Below are positions 12,753-23,381 of a stretch of DNA of 64,000 nt, in pieces. Location of the stretch: the NCBI GenBank assembly GCA_963556695.1, contig CAUWAG010000007.1:3844001-3908000 (forward strand), written 5' to 3'. The notes under the pieces were generated by a model. The model did no database searches, had not been told where the DNA came from, and was given only the letters and a program-made list of their open reading frames with translations. This stretch comes from Anthostomella pinea. Taxonomy: Eukaryota; Ascomycota; Sordariomycetes; Xylariales; Xylariaceae. Position 1 is the stretch's first letter. Each line of letters opens with the position of its first letter. The position numbers and the translations under genes were made by a program.

Positions 12753-13586
12753 TTACCAAGTGACTATTAGAATCTGATTTGGATGGCGTATAAGCTGCTT
12801 CATGTCCTCACAGCTCACAAGCAGATCTCGCTCCTCAATAGGGTCAAAGCCAACAAACTTCCCAACAACGTCCTCGTTCTCTCGCCCACCCTCAAATCGA
12901 AACTCAAGTGTCTCCCCTTCCCCGTTAACTCGCACATGCACTGAGAGGAACTCGCGTACCTCCCACAATGTCGCCGAGATACTAGGGTCGACGTCCTCTT
13001 GCCGCAGCCCCTCCCGGGCAAGAAGCCCATCTATATCCAAGTCATCGCATGCCCAATGTCGCCTATTGATATAAAACGTGTAGGCCTCATCGTCCATATC
13101 TACTTCGACACGCTGGATGCGTAGCGTAGCTTGGCGATCATATGGCGGTGCTTCGGGCACCTGGTCTCGGGGCTCTAGAGTGTGCTCCCTCTCTAGGGCA
13201 ATAGTGAGGTTGATTGGGTTGTTGCGACTCCTATGGGGGTGTGCTGTAGGAGTTGTCCACTCTTCCAGGAATAATTCCCAGACACGCTCATCAGAGTCCA
13301 TCTCGTCAAGAGAGGGGTGGTCGTTGAACAGATCGGATGGTTCGTCCATTTCCATTGAGCATTCGTCGTTGAACAGATCGGATAGGTCGTCAATGGCGTT
13401 CCATGAATCAGAGGCAGCAGTGTTGGGAGCTCCGTCTAGGCTCATTGTAGGGTCGTCAGGAATGAGGTTCCAGAAATCAGGGTTGCGGCGATCGTCGGGG
13501 TCAGCGTCGAACAGGTCCCATGGGAAGGCAGGGTCCCCTGAGAAGGCAGGGTCCCAGGAGATATTCTGGTGTCGGACTTGACTCAT
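12753..13586 (-). CDS. Acidic hypothetical protein, single exon
   Basis: An uninterrupted 277-residue frame starts at ATG 13586. The N-terminal half is very acidic and low in complexity, with internal repeats (GDPAF twice, SDLFND twice). The C-terminal half looks folded: a basic-aromatic YTFYINRRHW segment, then LSVHVRVNGE, a KFVGFDPIEERDLLV segment and a final helix ending DMKQLIRH. No named domain is recognised and I assign no function. The C-terminal pattern (LSVxVRxNGE ... GxFxGxxPI ... L) is repeated in the frame at 16995-17849, suggesting a small paralogous family. A TATA-like TATTTAAA lies about 80 bp upstream of the ATG (near 13665). It could be a nuclear acidic regulator, but that is only a guess from composition. 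Confidence 0.6.
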   Translation of the reverse strand: MSQVRHQNISWDPAFSGDPAFPWDLFDADPDDRRNPDFWNLIPDDPTMSLDGAPNTAASDSWNAIDDLSDLFNDECSMEMDEPSDLFNDHPSLDEMDSDERVWELFLEEWTTPTAHPHRSRNNPINLTIALEREHTLEPRDQVPEAPPYDRQATLRIQRVEVDMDDEAYTFYINRRHWACDDLDIDGLLAREGLRQEDVDPSISATLWEVREFLSVHVRVNGEGETLEFRFEGGRENEDVVGKFVGFDPIEERDLLVSCEDMKQLIRHPNQILIVTW

Positions 13587-14969
13587 AGCGGTTCAAGTGG
13601 GTGGTCGTGTGAAAAGTGAGGGTAAGGAGGGAGAGTTCATGCAGCGAGGAGAGGGGGGATTTTCGGGTTTAAATACCACTCTGTAGCCCCTGGCTCGGGG
13701 GCATCCTTCTAACGCTGTCCCCGTGGGGCACATGGCTGTCGCACTCAGTCATTGGTAATTCCGCCTAGCGCCTCTGAGAGGGAGCTGCCCCTGAGACGTG
13801 AACTTCGGAACCAGTTAGGGATGACAGGTGCTCCCCTGATAGCTCATCGAGAGTTCCAAGACCAACAAGTAGATGGAGGAGGATCTCCACCCTTGCGCAT
13901 CTTGGTTGCTGAAGCACTTCAGACATGAGACAGACATCCTCGGGAGCTTTGCCAAGGAACCCGTCAAATATCTCCATTGCAAACAGAACGCGCTCGGAGT
14001 AAGTTCTCCGGTCAAGTCTCGAGAGACGGTCTGTGATATCTCCCTACCAACAGGCACGAGGCCGTGGTCAGGCTGTTCGCAAAGAAAACCAATTCTGATT
14101 CTACTGAAACTACTGGACCGGCTGCACTCCAATAAGCAGCACATAATCAGCACGATGCAGTCGAACACCTACAGCTTGATGGTGGTGTCTTTTATTCCGT
14201 ATGTGGTCTGTGGGGCTACATATGCAATTTCGGCGCAACCACAGTCAGGCCACTCAACCTGCCATCTTCAACAACCTATTCACGCGCAAATTTGTCGCCA
14301 GAAATCCCTTTCACCCGCCCACAGGCTATTGTACTTACTAGAAGGAGGGATACCAAGGAAGGCGTTGGTTAATTGCTTGTTTATTTGTTTTTCAAATCTC
14401 TGGGGCCTCCTAGATGATAGCTACTCTCACTGCCACATCTAACGGCCGTAGCCCCTGAATCCTGTCCGACGGCACGGATTATAGGGGCTTCTAGAATGCC
14501 GTGCTCTAACCCTAGGGCTTGGCTGTAGCTACCTTCTAGACCAGTGCTCTTGCCGCCAATTATATGCCATATGATCTCCCACGAGATTCTCCCTGTTTGC
14601 TGTGAAGATTTGTGAGATTTGAAACCGTTCTATATTAGAAGAGGGAAGAGAAGAAGAACTCTGGGGGAGAAGCCCCCATATATGTGTACAGGTGTGCCAT
14701 CAGGGTGACCAGATTACCATGTGAGAATCACGCCATTTGAATGGCCTGAAGCTTAAGCCAATTAGCGCATTCAGCCCCCAAAGCTTAAGCCGGGTATGAT
14801 ATCCAACAAGATTACTCATAGATCAACATGTCCATGGCCTTTCGCTGCTTTCACCGAATGACTAGATTGACTAATACAAAAACTCCCTTAGTAGTTTGAC
14901 TTTAGTAATATGTAGTCAAAGTAAATGACCCAGAGTCTTTAAGAAGTTTCACACAAAGACTTCACCAAT
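13587..14969. other. Intergenic with repeat debris
   Basis: No gene is recognised. A plus open frame at 13873-14442 lacks any family signal. A small hairpin-like inverted repeat (AGCCCCTgaATCC against GGATtATAGGGGCT) lies at about 14451-14492, and a dispersed repeat starts at 14611. Confidence 0.5.
14611..14648 (+). repeat. Dispersed repeat, second copy at 8261-8296
   Basis: The sequence beginning TGTGAGATTTGAAACCG matches the complement of about 8261-8296 at all but about two of the first 31 bases, then diverges into an A/G-rich run. It could be the start of an unclassified LTR or MITE family. Confidence 0.6.
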
Positions 14970-16407
14970 ATGACTAGCACCACCGTCCTGCGTTGGCCAA
15001 CGCCTAGCGATGAAGAGAAACATGCAAGTGGTCGGCCTGCTACACTATTACACAAGTACTCTCAGGCACTTCGGCAGAAGGAGTCGTCATCCATCGGAGA
15101 GATATCCCACCAGTGGGCCGCTCGCTTTCCAAAGCTAAGACGTCGACTCATAGAGGCCCTTGAAGACACCCTTATGCCCGACAGTCGGGCATCGCGCCAT
15201 GTTGTGGGACCGTGTGATATGTTCCATTTCGAAGTCGCCCTGGACCTATATGCCGGCTCTACATTCCCTAACGGCTCCAAGCTTCGAGGCATAGTCGACC
15301 TCGCCACTTGCCAGCCACGGCTGTATGACCATAGCTGGAGATCTGTAACGTTGGTGTTAGGACCAAGAGAGCTGCACATCTCCCAGTCCGAGCCGGAATT
15401 TTGGGACCACGGTGAGCGGGTGGAAGCCTTCGCATCTCCAGTCACCCCAGCCCCTCTCTACCTATCGCGATCAGTACCATACAATCCGTGTGCCGTTTCC
15501 AGATGACAACTGGGAAGAGACGTTCGCTGGTCTAGCTGAACATATCGCTACGAAGCATATAAAGGACCAGAAGCGCACAGCCCACAAGGCCCCGGAAGCG
15601 CGTCAGGATGCTCACCCTCATACGTCAGGGGGCTGCAGGGTCCCAAGCGCCATGCAACTCTTATCGAACGTTGCCATGTACCAGGAAGTCTGGTCAGCTC
15701 AGAATGACGGTAGCGGAATCTCTGAGGGATGCTGGACGCGGCGGGCCGTGATCGTGTGGACTTTCGCCCCTGTCCACCAGCGTCGAATTGAAAATGGCAA
15801 GGCCATGACTGGGGCGCCTGGCACTACGTGGCAGTTCCTGACAGAATTGGATCCATTATCGCAATACTATCAGCAGCATGCGTATCGTTCACGCTCGTTG
15901 ACCGGGGCGGGCGGCATGATTACTTCACGGCAGCAATACGTGCCTCCATTTCACACCGAACAAAGCCCCAGCACGACCTGCGCTGTTGCACAGGAACAGC
16001 CAGAGCCCCAACCTCCCGACGAGTTCGCCAGCGTAGAAACCCAAGCGCTCCTTTACCCCTGTGGTCCAAGCCACTTCCTAATCTTCAATGACGACAGCTT
16101 TCCTACGGGCTTTTCGGACACGTACATTCCAGATATCAGCGCTGCCATGCCGTGGAATAACGGTCGCAACCCTGTCTGGGATTGGGATCCACTGCTGGAT
16201 GCGACCCTGGGACTAGGTGTCCCGTGGTGTTCTGGATACAACAGTGAGGCGAATCTGACCATGGCCGACAGCACGGGGCTCATAGCGTCATATATCCAAG
16301 CGCAGAGCCAGGGGCAGAAGAGGATGAGCAAAGAGCATGATGCGGAAACGACTATACGAAACGGTATGGGTGCGAAACGGATACACCTCGTCCTTTCAAT
16401 GCCGTGA
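14970..16407 (+). CDS. Protein resembling the C-terminal region of AbaA/TEA factors, TEA domain absent
   Basis: Two exons, 14970-15411 and 15503-16407, join by a GTGAGC...TTTCCAG intron in matching phase to give 448 residues. The segment MFHFEVALDLYAGSTFPNGSKL, followed by a Trp- and Tyr-containing stretch, DDNWEETFAGLAEHI, and later AVIVWTF with TTWQFLTELDP, resembles the order of conserved blocks downstream of the TEA DNA-binding domain in AbaA-type developmental regulators. The TEA helix motif itself is not present here or just upstream. If related, it would bind partners but not DNA through a TEA fold. The comparison rests on memory of the family, so the assignment is tentative; the gene model is better supported. 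Confidence 0.5.
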
Positions 16408-16994
16408 GGTCAGCCAGCTGGTGCCCATCAGCGCGAGGCATAGGACGGACACCGCCTCGGCCAGTTTCAAATCCGCCACGCTCCTGCCTACATCTATGCG
16501 AACGACTCCAGGTGCCATATTCGCATCTCGTAGAGCCCACCCGCGTCACGCTGAAGTGGCAGAGAGGCGTCTCTGCCAATGGCCGCGCGTATGGGCGGCC
16601 TCTGTGAGACACCCTTTGTAGCCCAGAAAGCTACAAGGCATGCCCTGACCCAGTCTTGCTGATCATGACTCCAGGGGAGTCACGAGTCGGCATGAATTGA
16701 GAGGGAGAATCTCACCCAAGCTGTAGTTTCAACCACCAAATTGTTAGGAGCCCAACCTCGCTTATATTGCAATGGACCGAGGCCTAGGACCTAGGCGCAG
16801 GGCCCTTCGGAATCAGCACCTCTCTTCCCGCCCCGTATTTACGATGGGCAGAGAATATGCACATATTAGGCGTGGTACGTGGAAGCGTCAGTATTTAAGG
16901 TCGGCCGTCATCCTCTTTGGCCGGGCCTGAACCTTACCTTTTCCTTCCCACTTCTTCCTGTCTTCATGCTTTCGCCCCTTCCCATCTGACAGCC
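16408..16994. other. Intergenic, upstream of the interrupted acidic ORF
   Basis: Short frames without recognisable products. The last 100 bp are pyrimidine-rich, as in fungal promoters and leaders. Confidence 0.4.
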
Positions 16995-17849
16995 ATGGAT
17001 GTGATGTCTGAGTCTCAACAAATACCCGCCGACGCCTTCTGAGATAGCGTAGCCGACGATGGCAATGCCCATGACTTCTGGGGTATTGCGGTCAATAATG
17101 ACAACCATGGCGGTCTTATTGCGCCATCTCTTGTCGACGTTACTCCTTGGGATGCGATCTTCATTACGATATTTACAGAAGTTTCTGAAGAAGAATCAAC
17201 AGACTTCTTCCGTTCAAACAAACCTACCGACCACGGGCTTGAGCACGGGCGTGAGACAACTCCGGCCTCCCTTACGCCCGCGCCTGTTATTATTGATCTT
17301 ACCAACGACGCGAGTTTTGACAAGCTTCGAGACGAGACAAAGGTACCTCAGACATACTAGAAGTCTGAACCTTTGAGCCAGGCACTACCAACAGTCCTAG
17401 CTAAGCAGAAGGAACATCCAGGGCGCCTTTCACCTCAGAGCATTTCACGGAAGAGGCCAAAGCTTAGTTCTGAAGTAAATGTCAGAGCATCACGAGTACT
17501 TATACCACTCGACAGTCCGGAGAGCTTCTGGGAGTATACGTGGAAGCGGGCGAATGATGGCCAGAAAGGTTGGGTCAGGGAACTTGGAGGAGGCAAGAAG
17601 GAGATCGTCGATGGAAGATATCTGCTCTGTTTCTCTGACCGACTGTCCATCGAGATTCGAGCCAATGGTGATTGGCTGCCGATCATGCTACAATGGGATG
17701 AAGAGGAGGGGGTGTTTCAAGGACTGAAACCTATCGATGGCAAGACCTTACGAGTGGCCCCTGAGACTATGATCGACATGCTGTGTAGAGGTGCAGGCGA
17801 ACAGGTGGGCTATGTACATAAAGATGCCGGTTTAGTTGGGCATATGTGA
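16995..17849 (+). pseudogene. Acidic hypothetical protein, one frame with two in-frame stops
   Basis: From ATG 16995 a single frame of 285 codons reaches TGA at 17847, interrupted by TGA at 17040-17042 (codon 16) and TAG at 17358-17360. Reading continues sensibly on both sides: an acidic N-terminal half with DSVADDGNAHDFWG, then SFWEYTWKR, LSIEIRANGDW, GVFQGLKPIDGKTLRV and a closing helix. The layout matches the intact protein at 12753-13586. Both stops are one transition from Arg (CGA) and Gln (CAG). No intron with GT-AG ends removes either. Function unknown. Confidence 0.55.
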
Positions 17850-19365
17850 CATATATAGGAGACCTCGCCCTCTTATTCTTATATCATTGATATGATTTGC
17901 TACATGCTACGATATTGTCTTGATAGTCGACCTGATCTTAGCCTATGATGACTTGAAGACTGCGATTATCATTGAGCTCAATGAGTCTCGCTACGATTGC
18001 AATGAATAGCGGTGTGGTCACTTTGTTTCCGGGACGATGCCTGAGTCTGGCGAACTGCCCAGGAGTTACCAAATGAGAGATGATCTTGGGAACCCGGCGC
18101 GGTGAGAGCACAGTCTTCCACCTCGGGAGGACAAATGTCCTTGCGCAGCTGACGGTACAGCCAGCGGTACAGACGGCGGATGACCTGTGGTGGTTTCTGG
18201 GAGGAGATCGTCATCAAACGAGAGGTATCGCACTAGGTTCTTGATGGAGTTCAGGTTTTGGATCGTCTCGATGGGACGGGTGGACCGACGGAGAGTGATA
18301 TGGTAGACTTGATGAAGTTTAGCGTCAGTTTAGAGGACGGCGGCCGGGCCGCAGCTTGTTTCAATCGAGACAGTCAGGCGTCTCGATATCAAGTCAGGGT
18401 CATATTGCCCTTGTTTGTGTCTTTGTCATATGCCTCCATTGTTATATCTATCATTTATCTCTGGCTCAAGCCCCTTTGTAGATAAGACTGTGGCTAGAGC
18501 CAGTCATCTTGATCGCCTGGTCATCGCGGTACAAAGAATACATGATTATCATTATTGTCCTTGTTGTCTATACCTGGGCGTAGCTCTTGGTTGTCGATAT
18601 GGCTGCCATTGGCAATCAAGCTTGCGCCTCTTTGGAGGTTGTTGGCAGCGTGGAGGTGCCGTGAACAATGTTGTTATTGTTTCGTCCTACTACAGCTGAC
18701 AGCTACGCGGAAGGCCTGATCTAGTTACAGGGCACGGACCACGTGACCTCCAACAGAGATCGATGTAGGGACAGAAGAAGACAACACCGCCGCTGGTCGG
18801 TACATAGCTGGCGCGGGTGGCATAAGCTCCATACCACTGGTGTTGATTGAGGTGCGAGGTGTTGGGGGTGCTCTTCCTTTCACTGCTGTGTTGCTGGCGG
18901 CTAGAGCCTGTCCTCGCAGGCTCTTGAGACCCAAGCAGCCACAACGGGATCTTTGTAGTGTGCAAGTAAAGGTCCGCCTAGTTAAAAGTAAAAGTGACAA
19001 GGACTACGCACTGCAGTCCGAGTATGATCTAACGGTAAGGGGCATTTGAAATGGTGAGAGAGATCTGCTGTTAACAAAGATAGATTGAACCTATAATGTT
19101 ACAGGTCCAGCTAAGGGTGACTACGCCACACTCACACAGTGTTATTGAGAACTGATGTGGCTGTAAGCGTGGCACAGGCCTCATTACCCACATCGGGGTT
19201 AGGCAGCGGGGTTAGGTGGCAAGGCAGCATTCCCAAAGTCGAGCCTCTTTGCACTTCCCCGCACCACATAAAAATGATCTCACGTTTCCACCTTTCTCAT
19301 GCCCAACTCTAGGTGACTTACCTCAACATGTATTTCGACAGTTCGCTTATATAAATGATTTAACC
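17850..19365. other. Intergenic, no recognised gene
   Basis: About 1.5 kb with several short frames (for example minus 18965-18690) but no family signal. The last 150 bp form the leader of the HET gene and include TATATAAATG shortly before its ATG. Confidence 0.5.
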
Positions 19366-22300
19366 ATGCGCCTTTTAAAACCTAACAACTCCGGCGGCTT
19401 TAGCCTTACAGAAGATCTGGTTGGCGACAGAATTCCCCAATACGCGATTCTTTCACATCGATGGGGTCCAGAAGAGGTCACCTTCAGAGACCTAAAGGAC
19501 GAACCTGGTCTGAGAGACCTGCAGAACGGAGCTAGGCCGAGCAAGCACGGTTACGACAAGATCCAGTTCTGCGGTAACCAAGCCCAACGTGATGGCTTGG
19601 TGCACTTCTGGGTAGACACATGCTGTATTGATAAGTCCAGCAGTGCCGAACTCACTAAGTCCATTAACTCCATGTTCAAGTGGTACCGCAATGCGGCTAG
19701 ATGTTACGTCTACCTGGACGATGTTTCGAAACCCACCTTGCAAACCGGGGACGAATCCAACGACCCACTCTGGGGTACAGGATTCCGCGACAGTCAGTGG
19801 TTTCGTCGGGGATGGACTCTTCAAGAGCTTCTAGCACCAGCTTCGGTCGAGTTCTTCTCTAGAGAGGGCGCTCGACTAGGAACCAAGAGATCTCTAGAAC
19901 TGCCTATCTCCGATATCACAGGAATCCCGGTCAAGGTGCTTCGAGGCTTTCCTCTTCCCGATTGCACTGTCCCCGAGCGCTTCGCATGGGCCGAATCCCG
20001 GCAGACCACAGAGGACGAAGATTAGGCATATTCGCTTTTAGGTATATTTGATGTCCAAATGCCTCTGATCTACGGTGAAGGGAAAGCGAAGGCAGTCCAG
20101 CGGCTCCGAGAAGAGATCAACAAAGCCTCTAAAGGTAAGTCACTGTCTCCTTGTTCAGAAACTAAGTTCACAGTCGACATAGGTGTTCAACTTGAAGATT
20201 TCGCAGTAACCTTCAGCCTCACGGGTGTCCCTGAAATTGAAGACTTTGTGGCCAGAAAACAAGAGCTTGCACAAATGCGCGAGCAACTCCGAAGCAACGG
20301 CAGTCGTCGGACAGTTGTCGTCAACGGCTTTGGTGGGGTCGGCAAGACCCAGTTAGCTATTGCGTATGCGAAACTATACAAGGACAGCTACTCGGCTGTG
20401 TTCTGGATGAACATCAAGGATGAAGACTCTCTGAAACAGAGTTTTGTTAGGGCAGCTCAACAGATCCTTCGAGACCATCCCTCTGCCCCTCGCGTTAGCA
20501 GCATCGATACGAAGGATCTTGACGAAGTGATCGCTTCTGTCAAGGCATGGCTGAGTCTCCCAAACAACACGCGTTGGCTACTAATCTACGACAACTACGA
20601 CAACCCGAAGCTGCCAAGCAATTCAGACCACGCAGCAGTAGATGTCCATGAGTTTCTTCCCGAAGCGCACCAAGGCTTTATCATTATCACCACCCGGTCA
20701 ACAGAGGTTAAAATTGGCCATGATATTCGAGTTAGAAAGATGGAGGATGTGCTCGATAGTATCGAGATTTTGTCAAATGCATCAAACCGAAAAGACCTGA
20801 TACATGGTAAGAACTTTCGAAAGTTTTGCACCTTGATCTAACTGGAATGACAGACACCGACGCCCTGAGCCTTGTCCAAGTGCTAGACGGCCTCCCCCTT
20901 GCACTTGCTACGGCTGGGGCATACCTTGACCAGACTACAACCAGTTTTGCGGAGTATCTTGATCTTTACAAGGAATCGTGGGCAAGACTTCAAAAGGCTA
21001 GTCCACAACTAGGTTCATATGAAGACCGAACACTTCACTCCACATGGCAACTATCATTTGACCATATCCAGAAACAGAACGAGGTTTCCGCCAAGTTTCT
21101 CTGCTTGTGGGGATACTTCGATAATCAAGATATCTGGCTTGAACTTCTCCAACACGACGACGTGGACAACCCATCATGGCTCAACCAAATCACCAAGGAC
21201 AGGATAAGCTTTGATAGCACAGTTCGAGTGTTGAGTAACTACGGGCTGGTAGAGGTTCATTCATCTTCCGACGAACAGATCGAGTCAAAAGGGTACAGCA
21301 TTCATAGCTGTGTTCACCAGTGGATAGTGCACATTCTAAACCATGAAACGGACAACGACCTAGCAAGACTAGCTATAACACATGTGGCATCACATGTTCC
21401 TGGCAGCAAATCAGAAAAATGGTGGCTTATTCAACGACGGCTTCTTCAGCATGCATCAAGGAGTTCCTTTGCCGTTCTGAAGAAGTCGATTACAATGGAT
21501 GAGCTAGAAGTGGCATACCATAACCTAGGCCTTCTTTACTCGGACCAAGGCAAGTTGAATGAGGCAGAAGAGATGTACCAGCGGGCTCTGCAGGGAAAAG
21601 AGAAATTGCTTGGGCCTAACCACATCTCAACTCTTGACACAGTCAACAACCTAGGCAACCTCTACTCAGACCAAGACAGGCTAAAGGAGGCAGAAGAGAT
21701 GTACCAGCGGGCGCTGAAAGGCTATAAGAAGGCGCTTGGGCCCAACCACACCTCAACTCTCGACACAGTCAACAACCTAGGCAACCTCTACTCGGATCAA
21801 GGCGAGCTGAAGGAGGCAGAGAAGATGTATCACCGGGCGCTGCAGGAGAAAGAGCAAGCGCTTGGGCCCGACCACACCTTGACTCTCGATACAGTTCACA
21901 ACCTAGCCAACCTCTACTCGGATCAAGGCAAGCTAAAGAAGGCAGAGGAGATGTACCAGCGGGCGCTGGAAGGGAAAGAGAAGGCGCTTGGGCCTGACCA
22001 CACCTCAACTCTCGACACAGTTCATAACCTAGCCAACCTCTACTCGGATCAAGACAAGTTGAAGGAGGCAGAAGAGATGTACCAGCGGGCGTTAAGGGGC
22101 TTCAAGAAGGCGCTTGGGCCCGACCACACCTCGACTCTTGGCACAATTAACAACCTAGGCCTTCTCTACTCAAATCAAAACAAGCTGAAAGAGGCAGAAG
22201 AGATGTACCAGCGGGCGCTGCGGGGCTATGAGAAGGTGCTTGGGCCCAACCACACCTCAACGCTTGACACAGTCAACCACCTAGGCCTTCTCTACTCAGA

Positions 22301-22727
22301 CCAAGACAAGCTGGAGGAGGCAGAGAAGATGTACCAGCGGGCGCTGCCAGGCTTTAAGAAGGCGCTTGGGCCCGACCACACCTCAACTCTCAACATAGTC
22401 CACAACCTAGGCAACCTCTATTCAGACCGAGGCGAGCTGAAGGAGGCAGAGAAGATGTACCAGCAGGCGCTAAAGGGCTATGAAAAGGCGCTTGGGCCCG
22501 ACCACACCTCAACTCTCAACACAGTCCATAACCTGGGCCTTCTCTATAAAGACCGAGGCGAGCTGAAGGAGGCAGAAGAGATGTACCAGCGGGCGCTAAA
22601 GGGTTACGAGAAGGCGCTTGGGCCCGACCACAACTCAACACTCGACACAGTTAACAACCTTGGCAACCTCTACTCGGATCAAGGCAAGCTGAAGGAGGCA
22701 GAAGAGATGTATCAGTGGGCGCTATAG
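19366..22727 (+). pseudogene. NLR: HET - NB-ARC - TPR, HET domain cut by a stop
   Basis: Start chosen at ATG 19366, giving the standard HET N-terminus (MRLLKP ... YAILSHRWG). The HET block (residues 1 to about 230) includes WVDTCCIDK, YRNAARCYVYLDD and WFRRGWTLQELLAP. TAG at 20023-20025 falls inside the conserved AYSLLGIFDVQMPLIYGEG end; the same frame then continues. NB-ARC follows with Walker A GFGGVGKTQ and Walker B WLLIYDN. An intron at 20807-20853 restores phase, then a winged-helix-like segment leads to ten kinesin-light-chain-type TPRs. The frame stops at TAG 22725, but repeat-like codons (GKIKALRPDH) continue beyond. Such proteins sense non-self and trigger heterokaryon incompatibility or cell death through HET. 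As it stands it could yield a HET-only protein and a separate NB-ARC-TPR, or nothing. Confidence 0.85.
21520..22727 (+). repeat. Ten-unit 126-bp TPR-coding tandem array
   Basis: Ten consecutive 42-residue units of the form NNLGNLYSDQGKLKEAEEMY..., each coded by 126 bp with high DNA identity. The variable positions cluster at Q/D-K/E-L, the QGKEK/KGYEK patch and the HNL/NNL start. High repeat identity allows unequal exchange, known for fungal NLR repeat domains. Confidence 0.9.
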
Positions 22728-23381
22728 GGGAAAATAAAGGCACTTAGGCCTGACCACCAAAAGAGCATCCAAGCTCAACACAACCGACGGTGAGGAAAAG
22801 CTTCATGGAGGATCCGGCATCTCATAGCAACTTCAGGGTGTAGCTATGCCACATCGTTTGGAACCCCAACCGGAAAATCTGGAACCTTGGCCGGCGGGGC
22901 TGGAATCTCAGCCGAGGGGGGTTATGTCCGGTCAGCCTAGTCATATAAGTCCTTGTGTTAAGAAATATTCCGCTTCCATTGCCATTAAGGTTCCCTTATC
23001 AAAGAAATGCGGCGCCGCAACAGGAAGACTATAAGACTCTGAGCCAGGTTTCATATATTGTTAGCTGATTACAGCCAATGTTTCGAGATGCTCTTACATG
23101 CGCGTTTACTAAAGCATGCCGTCCGAGTAGGCTCCCGTTTTGTCCTTTATGTGAATCTGTACATCACGATCCACGCTGCGCCGGCCTGGCAGGGCCACGA
23201 GGTGGTTTATAGATTCATCACGTTGCCTTGCGAGATGTTTCCTCCGTGGATTGTGTAATCGCCACTGAAAGTCGAGCCAAGCTGGATAGCGCGCAGCGGA
23301 GCTCTCTGCTTAGATATTGGGGCTGCGGGAGCTCAATATAGGTCAGCACAATACTGACGTGCCTTAGCGGGAAAGCCTGGA
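22728..23381. other. Convergent intergenic region
   Basis: It lies between the 3' ends of the HET-NLR and the minus-strand SesB-like gene. The first 60 bp are decayed TPR codons; the rest holds no recognised gene. Confidence 0.6.

Noticed and set aside
14451..14492. Hairpin AGCCCCT...AGGGGCT as a terminator or RNA gene
   Set aside because: Imperfect, in a repeat-rich stretch, and fungal nuclear genes do not use such terminators; noted only as repeat debris.
21769..22008. Minus-strand frame inside the TPR array
   Set aside because: Antisense shadow of the 126-bp repeats.
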